Assembly: GCA_903897145.1 (NCBI GenBank)
Contig: CAIUAN010000020.1
Span: 24,193-88,192, forward strand
Reading direction: 5' to 3'
Length of the DNA: 64,000 nt
Source: an uncultured Bacteroidia bacterium
GTDB lineage: Bacteria > Bacteroidota > Bacteroidia > Bacteroidales > Prolixibacteraceae
Position numbers and translations under genes: made by a program. Shown piece by piece: positions 1-10,450 of the stretch (position 1 is its first letter; each line of letters opens with the position of its first letter). The notes below the pieces were generated by a model. That model ran no database searches. It saw only the letters and a program-made list of their open reading frames with translations, and was not told where the DNA came from.

Positions 1-185
1 TAATTGAAATGTCGAACTAGAAAAAGGCTTTGATTAATTTTGTGTTAAGATGATTGCTCTTATGCATCAGTTTAGTGCTAAACTGGATAGCAATTTAATT
101 CCGTTTTTAGATATATCAACCCAATTAGTCAATGAATGGCTTGGCTATTTGTGAGGAGAGTTCAATTCCATCTGATTGGTTTCCT

Positions 186-959
186 CTATTTCGCTGGAAT
201 CGTCTCTAGCTTTTGTAGCTGTTTTGGTTTTAGCTTGATTAATGCATTATAGTAAGATAACAATAGGGTGCTTTCTTTGTTGGAAACTAATTCCTTAGTG
301 CTTTGGTCGGTGTAAATAATAGGCCCATCATAGATAACATTGAACGTCTTATACCCAATAGTCGATATGCCTACTGAATTTTCCGGAGTCACTAGCATCC
401 CTTTCCATTCGCTTCTCATCTGATTTATTTTCATCATGCTACGCGCATTCATCTCCGCATCATAGACCTGTGGGGCCTTGGTTAGTCCTTCTATAACCGC
501 CTTGTCTACATTGTTCTGAGCTAACGCAGTCGCTCTCTCACCCGATTGAACCGACTTAACGATCATCGACGATGTGCTTTGTCTTTTCACAATGATGATC
601 TCCGCTAACTGAGTTGATTTTTCGTGCATAAACACCCCCATGACGTATTCGTCTGAACTTAATGAATCGGGGATTATCACCTGGCTTGGTTGGTAACCAA
701 GATAGGTAAACTCAATGGTATCATGCGATAAGGCATAGAATGCGAAGCGGCCAGTGTCGGTTGTGGAAGAAAATTTTGCATGATTGATGCTGAAACTGGC
801 TAAAGCTAAGGGCTCTTTAGTCGTTCCATCAAATGTTACTCCCGTGATAAAAATTAATTTGTTTTTTTGAACTGAACGGTTTTGTCCACACACCGATGCA
901 GCTAAGAAAATCAGAATTAAAGCTAACTGCATAAATAAACAGCTATTGTAATTTTTCAT
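186..959 (-). CDS. Secreted carboxypeptidase-regulatory-like (CarboxypepD_reg-like) domain protein
   Basis: ORF with signal peptide; 'ITGVTFDGTTKEPLALASFSINHAKFSSTTDTGRFAFYAL..DTIEFTYLGY' resembles CarboxypepD_reg-like beta-sandwich domains of Bacteroidota. Confidence 0.75.
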   Translation of the reverse strand: MKNYNSCLFMQLALILIFLAASVCGQNRSVQKNKLIFITGVTFDGTTKEPLALASFSINHAKFSSTTDTGRFAFYALSHDTIEFTYLGYQPSQVIIPDSLSSDEYVMGVFMHEKSTQLAEIIIVKRQSTSSMIVKSVQSGERATALAQNNVDKAVIEGLTKAPQVYDAEMNARSMMKINQMRSEWKGMLVTPENSVGISTIGYKTFNVIYDGPIIYTDQSTKELVSNKESTLLLSYYNALIKLKPKQLQKLETIPAK

Positions 960-1111
960 AACTGATTTAAATTAAAATAGTTTCATGATAAAGTTAATCC
1001 GTTTTATTTAATTTTGTCTCTCTTTTTTTGATTTGTTTAGACTCCTTGGCGTTCTCTTGAGTATATGTTTAATAACATCAAATTTTTTATCCTGCGAAAT
1101 AAATAAAACAT

Positions 1112-1119
1112 TAAGTTTG
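1112..1119 (+). promoter_or_regulatory. Candidate Bacteroidota -7 element (TAAGTTTG, consensus TAnnTTTG) of the GntR regulator gene
   Basis: Exact match to TAnnTTTG 43 nt upstream of the start codon; no clear -33 element found. Confidence 0.4.
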
Positions 1120-1142
1120 CAGAACGGATCAGAACAGATCAT
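1120..1142 (+). promoter_or_regulatory. Putative operator: tandem repeats AGAACGGATC/AGAACAGATC
   Basis: Two adjacent 10-bp near-identical repeats just downstream of the -7 element; core shared with sites before xylB and xylA. Confidence 0.4.
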
Positions 1143-1161
1143 ATCCTCCGTATAGCTCAGA

Positions 1162-2154
1162 ATGAAATTTAGTTTTAAGCCAAATCTTGACTCTCGCGTA
1201 TCAAAGGTTCAACAGCTCGTTGATTCATTGTTGCGTTCCATAAATTTCAAGATGCTTCGCGAAGGTGACGCACTACCGTCTGTTAATGATTTGATGAAAG
1301 AGTCTGGTTTGTCTCGCGACACTGTTTTTAAAAGCTATTCTGAATTAAAACGCCGGGGAATCGTTGAGGCAATTCCGAATAAGGGGTACTTTGTTACGCG
1401 TTCACAGAAGCAGGTGTTTTTATTTCTTGATACCTTCAAGGCCTATAAAGAGGTGCTTTACAACTCTTTTAAGCAGAGTTTACCTAAGAATGTAATGGTC
1501 GATATTAATTTTCACCATTACAATTACGAGCTCTTTGAATCGATTATTCGCAATAGCATAGGGAAGTTTAATTCCTATATAATCATGAATTTCGATCATC
1601 CTAAAATTCCTGCAATTATCAATGAGATTAATCCTGACAAACTGTTGCTTATCGATTGGCCCATAAATGCTGGAGCCGGTCAGGCTAGGGTCTATCAAGA
1701 TTTTGGTGAGTCGGTTTATCGTTGTCTCGCTTCGGGATGGCATCTCCTTCGAAAATATACCGAGTTAGTTTGTGTCTATCCTGAATATACGTTTCATCCG
1801 GTTGAATCGGTTGAGAATGTGAGCCGGTTTTGTGAGGATAATAATTTAGAATGCAGTATATTGTATGATATTAACGATCTTGATATACAGATAGGAAAAG
1901 TCTATTTCGTATTTGAAGATATTGATCTTGCAGCTGTATTAGAGCAAGCGAATCGGAAGAAATTCAAGCTCCGTGAAGATTATGGAATTATATCTTTTAA
2001 CGATACTCCGATGAAGAAATTTATCTCGGATGGAATCTCGGTGATATCTACAGATTTTAAATTAATGGGCCAGAAAGCTGCTGAATTTGCAATCTCAAAT
2101 AACAAGCTTGATTATCTCGTTCCTACTGAATTAATTATTCGGGAGTCGTTATAA
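1162..2154 (+). CDS. GntR-family transcriptional regulator with LacI/PBP-like C-terminal domain (AraR-like architecture), probable xylose regulator
   Basis: N-terminal wHTH 'LREGDALPSVNDLMKESGLSRDTVFKSYSELKRRGIVEAIPNKGYFV'; C-terminal 'DYGIISFNDTPMKKFISDGISVISTDFKLMGQKAAEF' is LacI-like; adjacent to xylB/xylA. Confidence 0.88.
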   Translation: MKFSFKPNLDSRVSKVQQLVDSLLRSINFKMLREGDALPSVNDLMKESGLSRDTVFKSYSELKRRGIVEAIPNKGYFVTRSQKQVFLFLDTFKAYKEVLYNSFKQSLPKNVMVDINFHHYNYELFESIIRNSIGKFNSYIIMNFDHPKIPAIINEINPDKLLLIDWPINAGAGQARVYQDFGESVYRCLASGWHLLRKYTELVCVYPEYTFHPVESVENVSRFCEDNNLECSILYDINDLDIQIGKVYFVFEDIDLAAVLEQANRKKFKLREDYGIISFNDTPMKKFISDGISVISTDFKLMGQKAAEFAISNNKLDYLVPTELIIRESL

Positions 2155-2168
2155 ATGGCATAATACAA

Positions 2169-2181
2169 CAGAACAGATTAT
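2169..2181 (+). promoter_or_regulatory. Putative operator CAGAACAGATTAT upstream of xylB
   Basis: Shares CAGAACAGAT[C/T]AT with the site at 1130-1142. Confidence 0.35.
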
Positions 2182-2205
2182 CTAAATTTTCAATTTTTTG
2201 AAGCT

Positions 2206-3690
2206 ATGTATCTATTAGGAATTGACATTGGAAGCTCTTCGGTTAAGGCTTCGATATTAAATGGGGAGAGTGGACAGATTATGGGTTCATCGTTTTTTCC
2301 GAAGGCCGAGATGACCATTGTAGCCACTCAGTCTGGATGGGCAGAACAGCAACCTGAGTTATGGTGGGACAATTTGAAATTGGCTATCTTAGAGGCTAAA
2401 CGTCTGTCGAATGTCTGTGGCGATGATATTGTGGCCATTGGGATATCTTATCAGATGCATGGTCTAGTGCTAGTTGATAAAAATCAACATGTGCTGCGCC
2501 CTTCTATCATCTGGTGCGATAGTAGAGCCACAGAAATAGGAAGAAAGGCATTTGAGCAAATTGGCGACCAAGCTTGTTTGCATTCACTGCTTAACTCTCC
2601 AGGTAATTTTACCGCTTCAAAGTTGAGATGGGTTCAAGAAAATGAGCCTTCACTATACGATAAGATCGATAAGATGATGTTGCCTGGCGATTATATCGCG
2701 ATGCGATTGACTGGTGAGATAAAAACAACAGCTTCGGGATTGTCAGAAGGTATTTTTTGGGATTTTAGAAAGAATGCTGTTTCAGATCTTGTGATGGATT
2801 ATTATGGTTTTAATAAGGATTTGATTCCAGATCTAGTCGAAACTTTTGGCGTGCAGAGTGTTGTAACCTCTGCTGTTGCAACTGAACTTGGATTAAAAAC
2901 AGGAACTCCGGTCTCTTATCGTGCCGGAGATCAGCCAAACAACGCTCTTTCGCTGAACGTATTAAATCCTGGGGAGATAGCTGCCACTGCCGGCACATCT
3001 GGTGTGGTGTATGGGGTGAGTGGTGAAGTTAAATATGATCCGCAATCACGGGTTAATACCTTTGCGCATGTGAATCATTCAGCAGAAGCAAATCGACTAG
3101 GTGTGTTGCTATGCATCAATGGGACTGGGATTTTAAATTCGTGGATTAACAAAAATGTAGGTAATAAAAGCTTCAGCTATGAGCAGATGAATGCATTAGC
3201 TGCGACCGTAGCTGCCGGCTCTGATGGATTATCTGTTTTGCCATTTGGGAATGGTGCTGAACGTGTATTGGGAAACAAGAATATTGGAGCTCAATTTTGC
3301 GGGCTTGATTTGAATCGGCATACACAAGCTCACCTCTTTAGAGCGGCTCAAGAAGGTATTGTCTTCTCGTTTAAATATGGGATGGAAATCCTAAAAGGTA
3401 TTGGCATTGAAGCTAAAGTTATTCGCGCTGGTCGTGCTAATATGTTTCAAAGTGAAATCTTTCGGGATACTTTGGCAACAGTTAGTAACGTTTCCATCGA
3501 ACTTTACGATACCGATGGAGCAGCAGGTGCGGCACGTGGTGCGGGTGTAGGCTCCGGTTATTACGCCTCCTTCAAAGAGGCTTTTGCAGGGTTGAAAAAA
3601 CTTGATCTGGTCGAGCCAAAGGCATCTGAGCAGGAACGAGTTGGAGAGGCCTATCAAGTTTGGGAAAGTAACTTAAAGAAAATATTATAA
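2206..3690 (+). CDS. xylB: Xylulokinase (FGGY family)
   Basis: 'YLLGIDIGSSSVKASILNGESG', 'GISYQMHGLVLVD', 'AGDQPNNALSLNVLNPGEIAATAGTSGVVYG'; followed by xylA. Confidence 0.95.
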   Translation: MYLLGIDIGSSSVKASILNGESGQIMGSSFFPKAEMTIVATQSGWAEQQPELWWDNLKLAILEAKRLSNVCGDDIVAIGISYQMHGLVLVDKNQHVLRPSIIWCDSRATEIGRKAFEQIGDQACLHSLLNSPGNFTASKLRWVQENEPSLYDKIDKMMLPGDYIAMRLTGEIKTTASGLSEGIFWDFRKNAVSDLVMDYYGFNKDLIPDLVETFGVQSVVTSAVATELGLKTGTPVSYRAGDQPNNALSLNVLNPGEIAATAGTSGVVYGVSGEVKYDPQSRVNTFAHVNHSAEANRLGVLLCINGTGILNSWINKNVGNKSFSYEQMNALAATVAAGSDGLSVLPFGNGAERVLGNKNIGAQFCGLDLNRHTQAHLFRAAQEGIVFSFKYGMEILKGIGIEAKVIRAGRANMFQSEIFRDTLATVSNVSIELYDTDGAAGAARGAGVGSGYYASFKEAFAGLKKLDLVEPKASEQERVGEAYQVWESNLKKIL

Positions 3691-3706
3691 GATCAGAATT
3701 GATCAA
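3691..3706 (+). promoter_or_regulatory. Putative operator GATCAGAATTGATCAA upstream of xylA
   Basis: GATCAGAATTGATC differs from 1127-1140 GATCAGAACAGATC at two positions. Confidence 0.33.
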
Positions 3707-3742
3707 ATATATCCTAAAATAACTAGTTAAAATTAAATTATT

Positions 3743-5068
3743 ATGAGCGTATTTATTGGCAAAAAGGAGTATTTTCCAGGTATTGGAAAGATAAAATTTG
3801 AAGGCGTTGACTCAAGAAATCCATTGGCTTTCAAATGGTATGATGAAACCCGTGTGATCAACGGAAAGACCATGAAGGAACATTTGCGTTTCGCAATTGC
3901 TTATTGGCATACTTTCTGTGGTGATGGTGGCGATCCATTTGGTCCAGGGACAAAAAGTTTTCCATGGGTAGGATCACCAGATCCATTGGAGGCTGCCTAC
4001 AGCAAGCTAGATGCTGCTTTTGAATTTATCACAAAGATTGGAGCATCATATTATTGTTTCCATGATACAGATGTCGTTGGTGATGGCTCGGTTTTCCAAA
4101 TCGAAAAACGGTTAAGCCAAGTGGTGCCTGTGATGCAGCAGATGCAGAAAGATTCTGGAGTTGAATTGCTTTGGGGTACTGCAAATGTATTCTCTAACCG
4201 TCGTTATATGAACGGAGCTTCAACAAATCCTGATTTTAAGGTGTTGGCTAATGCTGCTGTTCAAGTGAAAAATGCAATCGATGCTACCATTGCTCTTGGA
4301 GGTACAAACTACGTATTCTGGGGTGGACGCGAAGGTTATATGACTCTTCACAACACCAACACGAAAAGAGAACTTGAACACTTAGGTCGTTTCTTACAGA
4401 TGGCCCGCGATTATGGTCGCAAACAAGGATTCAAAGGTTCATTCCTAATCGAACCAAAACCTATGGAGCCAACCAAGCATCAGTATGACTTTGATACACA
4501 AACGGTAACTGGATTCTTGCGTCAGTTTGGTCTTGAGAAAGATTTCAAAATGAACATTGAGGTTAACCACGCTACACTAGCTGGTCATACCTTCTCTCAT
4601 GAACTTCGGATGGCTGCCGATGCTGGACTATTTGGATCAATAGATGCAAATAAAGGTGACTACCAAAATGGATGGGATACGGATGAATTCCCTACCAACA
4701 TCTACGAAGTAACGGAGGCCATGATTGAGATTATTCAGGCTGGTGGATTTACCACAGGAGGTATTAATTTTGATGCGAAGACTCGTCGCGCATCTTCTGA
4801 TCTTGAAGATATATTTATTGCACATGTTTCTGGTATGGATGTTTTTGCCAGAGCCTTAGTGATAGCTGATAAATTATTAAAAGAATCAGATTACTTGAAA
4901 TTAAAATCTGATCGCTATAGCTCTTATGACGCAGGTAAAGGTGCTGAATTCGAAGCTGGAAAACTGAAATTTGAAGACCTTCGCGAGATTGCTTCAGAAG
5001 TTGGAGAGCCACAACAAATAAGTGGCAAACAAGAAAAAATTGAGCAGTTGATCAATTTTTATATTTAG
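3743..5068 (+). CDS. xylA: Xylose isomerase
   Basis: '[13 protein letters not shown]', 'YYCFHDTDV', '[16 protein letters not shown]', '[16 protein letters not shown]', '[12 protein letters not shown]'. Confidence 0.98.
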   Translation: MSVFIGKKEYFPGIGKIKFEGVDSRNPLAFKWYDETRVINGKTMKEHLRFAIAYWHTFCGDGGDPFGPGTKSFPWVGSPDPLEAAYSKLDAAFEFITKIGASYYCFHDTDVVGDGSVFQIEKRLSQVVPVMQQMQKDSGVELLWGTANVFSNRRYMNGASTNPDFKVLANAAVQVKNAIDATIALGGTNYVFWGGREGYMTLHNTNTKRELEHLGRFLQMARDYGRKQGFKGSFLIEPKPMEPTKHQYDFDTQTVTGFLRQFGLEKDFKMNIEVNHATLAGHTFSHELRMAADAGLFGSIDANKGDYQNGWDTDEFPTNIYEVTEAMIEIIQAGGFTTGGINFDAKTRRASSDLEDIFIAHVSGMDVFARALVIADKLLKESDYLKLKSDRYSSYDAGKGAEFEAGKLKFEDLREIASEVGEPQQISGKQEKIEQLINFYI

Positions 5069-5092
5069 ACTCACTATATTAGCAATTCATAT

Positions 5093-5135
5093 AATCAACC
5101 GTAGAGTAAATAACTTATCTCTACGGTTGATTTTG
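5093..5135 (+). terminator. Intercistronic stem-loop between xylA and the sugar symporter gene
   Basis: AATCAACCGTAGAG ... CTCTACGGTTGATT perfect 14-bp stem followed by TTT. Confidence 0.7.
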
Positions 5136-5164
5136 TATTTTCACGAACTAACTAACTCTAAATT

Positions 5165-6847
5165 ATGGCTTTTATTGACACATCATCGAATAATTCTTCC
5201 TCCTCTTTTACGAAAGGAAATTCTCGGTACATCGTTCTGTTAACCCTGGTGGCAACCCTTGGTGGACTGCTATTTGGCTACGATACTGCAGTGGTGAATG
5301 GTGCCGAAAAATCATTGGTCGAATTCTATATTGCTAAAATTACGAATCCGGCAAATTTCGATTATGCCGTGAAAATAATATCGCAATATCGGTTAATGAT
5401 GACCTTGGTCCTTTTTCTTGTATTTGCGATTATCTCAGGTCAGTTTATAAAGTTATTGGGTAAGAAGAGGGGGTTCGTGGCAACGGGAATTATCCTTGGT
5501 TTGTTGGCAATATGGATTACTAGTTTCTTGTCTAAATCAATTCCTACTGACCCTGAAGCTTTAAAAGGCTCAGTCGATACCATAAAGGGGTTTGTGATTG
5601 CAAGTGCCTTGATTGGATGTGTGATCGGTGGGTCTATTGCAGGCTTTGTCTCTCGCGCATTAGGACGAAAAAATGGATTGTTTATTGCAGCTGTGGCCTT
5701 TTTTATATCTGCTATTGGAGCTTGGAGACCTGAGCTTTTTAACGTTTTTGGTACGCTAGATGTATATTCGTTTGTTGTCTATCGAATTATTGGTGGAATA
5801 GGTGTTGGATTAGCATCGATGATTTCGCCGATGTATATCGCTGAGATAGCACCGGCTAACATAAGAGGTAAGCTGGTCTCTTTTAATCAATTCGCCATTA
5901 TATTTGGTATGTTAGTGATCTATTTTGTGAACTATTTTATTGCAAAACAGGGCGACGAACAATGGCTGATAACCGACGGATGGCGGTTGATGTTCCTTTC
6001 AGGTGCTATTCCAGCTGGTTTATTTGTTGGCCTCCTATTCTTTGTCCCTGAGACACCTCGTTTTTTAGTGCTCAATGGTCAAGAAGATAAAGCACTTAAG
6101 GTACTTCAGAAAATTGCGGGTGACGATCAAGCGGCAGTCATCTTAGAAGAGATTAAGGGAAGTATACATGAGGCTAATGCCCCTTGGTTGTCATATGGCT
6201 TTATGGTCATTTTTGTCGGCATCATGCTCTCTGTTTTTCAGCAGTTTGTTGGGATTAACGTGGTTCTATATTATGCGGGTAATATTTTCCGAAATATGGG
6301 AGCTTCCACAGACAGCTCTTTGCTTCAAACAATTATTGTGGGGTTAGTAAATCTTGCCTTTACGGTGGTGGCTATCCTTACGGTAGATAAATTTGGTCGG
6401 AAACCTTTAATGATCATCGGTTCTTTAGGGATGGGGATAAGCATGCTAGCGCTCGGATTTACCTTTTTCTTTGGTCAGACAGGTGGTAACCTAACCCCAC
6501 TACAAGGATATTCTGCCTTGGCCTTTATGTTAATCTATACTGCTGGCTTCGCTATGAGCTGGGGACCTGTGTGCTGGGTTTTATTGGCCGAGATATTCCC
6601 GAACTCAATTCGTGCAGCCATGTCAATAGCTGTTGCCGCGCAATGGATTGCGAACTGGGTGGTCTCTCTGACTTTCCCTATGATGAACGATAACATCTGG
6701 TTGACGAGTCAGTTTAATCATGGCTTCTCTTACTGGATCTATGGCGTCATGGGACTCTTATCCGCGCTATTTGTTTGGAAAATGGTTCCCGAAACAAAGG
6801 GAAAATCGTTGGAGTCGATGGAAGATTTATGGCTGAAAAAGCAATAA
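5165..6847 (+). CDS. MFS sugar porter, likely D-xylose:H+ symporter
   Basis: 12-TM sugar porter with 'GGLLFGYDTAVVNGAEKSL', 'PETPRFL', 'DKFGRKPLMIIGS', 'VPETKGKSLE'; follows xylAB. Confidence 0.9.
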   Translation: MAFIDTSSNNSSSSFTKGNSRYIVLLTLVATLGGLLFGYDTAVVNGAEKSLVEFYIAKITNPANFDYAVKIISQYRLMMTLVLFLVFAIISGQFIKLLGKKRGFVATGIILGLLAIWITSFLSKSIPTDPEALKGSVDTIKGFVIASALIGCVIGGSIAGFVSRALGRKNGLFIAAVAFFISAIGAWRPELFNVFGTLDVYSFVVYRIIGGIGVGLASMISPMYIAEIAPANIRGKLVSFNQFAIIFGMLVIYFVNYFIAKQGDEQWLITDGWRLMFLSGAIPAGLFVGLLFFVPETPRFLVLNGQEDKALKVLQKIAGDDQAAVILEEIKGSIHEANAPWLSYGFMVIFVGIMLSVFQQFVGINVVLYYAGNIFRNMGASTDSSLLQTIIVGLVNLAFTVVAILTVDKFGRKPLMIIGSLGMGISMLALGFTFFFGQTGGNLTPLQGYSALAFMLIYTAGFAMSWGPVCWVLLAEIFPNSIRAAMSIAVAAQWIANWVVSLTFPMMNDNIWLTSQFNHGFSYWIYGVMGLLSALFVWKMVPETKGKSLESMEDLWLKKQ

Positions 6848-6978
6848 GCGATTTTATATAACTTTGGTTTCTGATTTTTGGGGATGCTGTTATTTTTGTT
6901 TTAAACCAAATTGAGTTGCTGTGGTCTAATCCAAATATAATTTATGTTTGTTACTTATTAAATTAGGTGTCTTAATTG

Positions 6979-7947
6979 ATGGATGTTTCCATAATCATTG
7001 TTAATTATAGGGGTTGGCCAAGTCTTGTAAAATGTCTTGGCGCATTGTCAGCAATTGCAGATAGCCGTTTTTCAATGGAGATCATTGTCGTTGATAATAA
7101 TTCGGATGATGGCATGTTCAACCAATTTCGAAAAAATTATCCTGATTTTATCTTTATTGAAGATGAGGGTAACTTTGGATTTGGACATGGATGTAATTTA
7201 GGTGCTTCGAAAAGCTCTGGTCAATATTTATTGTTCTTGAATCCCGATACAATAGCTTCTGCGGATGCAATTTTTGAGATGTTATCTGAAGTCAAATCTC
7301 GCAAACCTAATTCCATTGTCTCTTGTTTGCAGCAAAATAAGAATGGCTCTTTTGAGAAGCCCTACAAACGATTCTTATCCCCTTCAACTCTAACTGGATG
7401 GATGCGCGCTATAAACCGGGTAATTGCTGGAGAAGAGTCTAAGCTAGTTCCACAGACAGACCAGTATATTTATCCCGACTGGGTCTCAGGCTCTGTATTT
7501 ATGCTAGGCAGGTCAGCCTATGACGATCTATGTGGCTGGGATGATGACTATTGGATGTATTTTGAAGATGTAGACTTGTGTTTTAGAGCAAGACAAAAAG
7601 GTGGTGAAGTTGTTGTGCTTAAGTCTGCGATCATCGAACATAATCACGGAGGCACAACTCGAATAAACAAGAAAGTTGCTGCATTAACAAAGTCTTGCGT
7701 AAATATCTCAAGACATTTGTTTATCTCAAAGCATGAAACGGGATTCAAAGCTGTTTATATGCAATGCTTCTTGGTGATTAATCATTTACTTTTAGGTATC
7801 CTTCCTGCTATCATGGGAGTTTTGCTTTTTTTTGTAGGGAGTTTGAATGTTATGTCTCGTACCTACGGACACCTCTTTAAATACTATCTGAATGCAGCCA
7901 GATTTCGTACATGGATCAGCCCCCGCTCCAAAAATTACAAAGGCTAA
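6979..7947 (+). CDS. Glycosyltransferase family 2 protein (rhamnosyltransferase-like)
   Basis: 'VSIIIVNYRGWPSLVKCLGAL', 'VVDNNSDDG', 'DWVSGSVFMLGRSAYDDLCGWDDDYWMYFEDVDLCFR'; ATG at 6979 preferred over listed TTG at 6976. Confidence 0.9.
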   Translation: MDVSIIIVNYRGWPSLVKCLGALSAIADSRFSMEIIVVDNNSDDGMFNQFRKNYPDFIFIEDEGNFGFGHGCNLGASKSSGQYLLFLNPDTIASADAIFEMLSEVKSRKPNSIVSCLQQNKNGSFEKPYKRFLSPSTLTGWMRAINRVIAGEESKLVPQTDQYIYPDWVSGSVFMLGRSAYDDLCGWDDDYWMYFEDVDLCFRARQKGGEVVVLKSAIIEHNHGGTTRINKKVAALTKSCVNISRHLFISKHETGFKAVYMQCFLVINHLLLGILPAIMGVLLFFVGSLNVMSRTYGHLFKYYLNAARFRTWISPRSKNYKG

Positions 7948-7987
7948 ACAGCCGGTTGATACCTTTTTTCAGGACTCACTAAAGATC

Positions 7988-9133
7988 TTATTCCTTTGAA
8001 TTTAGAACGGAATAGTACACCTTCATTATATTTTCTGCAACAACCTTCTCACTAAATCTCTCAAGATTCTTAACCCCTTTAGTAATAAGTTCTTTTTTTA
8101 GTTTCTCATCCGAGAGTAATCGCTTAATAGCTTGAGCAATTTCTGAAGAGTTGTTTGGGTCTATGTAAATTGCGCCCTCACCCCCAGCCTCAGGTAGGCT
8201 ACTGATATTTGATGTAATAACTGGACATTGCGACGCTTGCGCTTCAATTACCGGAAGTCCAAATCCTTCAAAGAAAGAGGGATAAATCATGATCTCAGCC
8301 ATTTGATAAATTCCTTGTAACTCTTTGTCAGTTGTTTCATGCAGTAGGATAACTTGGTCTTGCATGCCTGATGCCGATATGTAATTCTCGATTTCTGCTA
8401 GGCACTTAGAAGGTCTTCCTGCTAATACGATTGGCATTTTTATATTTTCTGCTTTGAGCGCCTTAAGTATGGCTAGCTGATTTTTCCGTTTTTCAATAGT
8501 GCCAACACTTAACAAAAATTTCTCTGGCAGGTTTAATTTAGTTCGGATGGTTGCTTTTAATTCTGAGCTAACTCTTTCGAGGAATAGCTTATTGAGTGTT
8601 TGATAAACGACTTCAATTTTAGAGGGTTCAATATTAAAATAATAGATTAAATCATTTTTTGTTTGGGCACTGATCGCAATAATCTTGTCAGCTCTGTTGC
8701 ACGAATTAATAGTAATTGTTCTATACATTTTACGATCCAGTTTTTTGAAAAAATCGGGATGCCGTAAAAATATTAAATCATGAATCGTAAGTACAACAGG
8801 AACGCCAGTTTTTTTGATTCTAGAAGGGATTACATGACTTAACCCATGGAAAATATCAAGATTGCTTTTGTTGATTTCCACATGACTCATGTGTAGTCTC
8901 CAGTAAGAGTTAAAGTATCGCCAAAAAGCAGATTGGGGAGTGATCACTTCGACAGATTCTGGAAGAGAGTATAGGCTAGTGATTTTTGGTGCAAAAAGCT
9001 TGTATTTGTTTTGAGGAAAGTAAGTGGTTAAGCTGTTAAGTAGATTTCGACCATAATTACCTAAGCCAGACTCATTTTCAAAAATGCGCTTGGATTCATA
9101 CCCAATAACTAAATTTTTATTCGTATTAATCAA
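7988..9133 (-). CDS. Glycosyltransferase family 4 (GT1 C-terminal domain)
   Basis: 'LSVGTIEKRKNQLAILKAL', 'YPSFFEGFGLPVIEAQASQCPVITSNISSLPEAGGEGAIYIDP'. Confidence 0.92.
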   Translation of the reverse strand: MINTNKNLVIGYESKRIFENESGLGNYGRNLLNSLTTYFPQNKYKLFAPKITSLYSLPESVEVITPQSAFWRYFNSYWRLHMSHVEINKSNLDIFHGLSHVIPSRIKKTGVPVVLTIHDLIFLRHPDFFKKLDRKMYRTITINSCNRADKIIAISAQTKNDLIYYFNIEPSKIEVVYQTLNKLFLERVSSELKATIRTKLNLPEKFLLSVGTIEKRKNQLAILKALKAENIKMPIVLAGRPSKCLAEIENYISASGMQDQVILLHETTDKELQGIYQMAEIMIYPSFFEGFGLPVIEAQASQCPVITSNISSLPEAGGEGAIYIDPNNSSEIAQAIKRLLSDEKLKKELITKGVKNLERFSEKVVAENIMKVYYSVLNSKE

Positions 9134-9304
9134 AATTGGTCTTTTATAATTGCTGATTTTTATTTCTTATTCTAAAAACCAATGCTAAATTAACTTATAA
9201 AGTTCAATGTTGCTTATTTTTAATAATTTAAACAATTGTTATTTTTGCGTGTTTAATTTTAAATTGCATTCAATACCTAATCGTTATCTAGATAAAATTC
9301 TTCA

Positions 9305-10450
9305 ATGAAAGATCAACACATGAACGAAATGCCTTTAATGAAAGAAGAAGAAGGCATCGTACTTTTCTATCCTAATATTCCCTCGAATGCGGTGGAGGAG
9401 GTAACCCAGGTTTTGCATTCCCGTTGGATTGGACAGGGACCTAAAGTCGCGCAGTTTGAAAAGGAGTTTGAAGTTCGTTTCTGTGAACAAAACACCGCAC
9501 TTGCAGTTGGATCAGGAACTGATGCGCTACACTTGGCTTATATTTTAGCAGGTGTAGAGGCTGGCGATGAAGTTATTGTGCCTGTTTTTACCTGTACCGC
9601 TACTAACATTCCTTTCTTGTGCATGGGAGCGAAGATCGTCTTTGCAGATGTCGACCCCGAAACTTTAAATATCAGCGTTGAGCATGTCCGCAGACTAATT
9701 ACTAAAAAAACAAAAGCTATCGTCTGTGTCCATTATGCCGGTCTGCCATGCGATATGGATGAATTGAAAGAAATAGCGAAAGAGGCAAATATTGCCCTGA
9801 TCGATGATGCCGCACATGCCTTAGGTGCGACCTACAAAGGCGGCAAGATTGGTGAGATCACAGATTTTACGATGTTCTCTTTTCAAGCCATTAAACATAT
9901 TACGACTGGTGACGGGGGTATGCTTACCATAAAAAATCCAGAACTCGTTGAAAAGGCAAAACGAATTAGGTGGTTTGGAATTGACCGGTCAGCTAAACAG
10001 ATGGGTAACTGGGAGAATGACATTCGTGAAGTGGGTTACAAATATCAAATGAATGACATTGCTGCGGCATTAGGTATTGCAGCCTTAGCCGAATTTGACC
10101 AAACCTTAAATCATCGAAAATCTCTTTTTGCGGAATACGAAAAGCACTTAGTTGGCGTTGACGGGATTAAACTTATTGGTACTGGGGTAAAGGATCGGGA
10201 GCATGCTGCTTGGCTTTGCACTGTTATTGTCAATCGGCGCCAAGAATTAATGTCTAAATTAAGAGCCTTTAATATTGAATCTAGCCAAGTTCATTACCGC
10301 AATGACCGCTATACCATTTTTGGTGGCAGAAGGTCTGACTTGCCCAATATGGGTGCGGTGGAGGATAAGTATCTTGTACTTCCATTGCATGGTAAAATGA
10401 CCATCGAGAATGTGGCTTATATCTGCAAGGTTATCAAGGACGGTTGGTGA
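9305..10450 (+). CDS. DegT/DnrJ/EryC1/StrS family PLP-dependent aminotransferase
   Basis: 'GSGTDALHLAYILAGVEAGDEVIVPVFTCTATN', 'ALIDDAAHALGATYKG', 'FSFQAIKHITTGDGGML'. Confidence 0.93.
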   Translation: MKDQHMNEMPLMKEEEGIVLFYPNIPSNAVEEVTQVLHSRWIGQGPKVAQFEKEFEVRFCEQNTALAVGSGTDALHLAYILAGVEAGDEVIVPVFTCTATNIPFLCMGAKIVFADVDPETLNISVEHVRRLITKKTKAIVCVHYAGLPCDMDELKEIAKEANIALIDDAAHALGATYKGGKIGEITDFTMFSFQAIKHITTGDGGMLTIKNPELVEKAKRIRWFGIDRSAKQMGNWENDIREVGYKYQMNDIAAALGIAALAEFDQTLNHRKSLFAEYEKHLVGVDGIKLIGTGVKDREHAAWLCTVIVNRRQELMSKLRAFNIESSQVHYRNDRYTIFGGRRSDLPNMGAVEDKYLVLPLHGKMTIENVAYICKVIKDGW

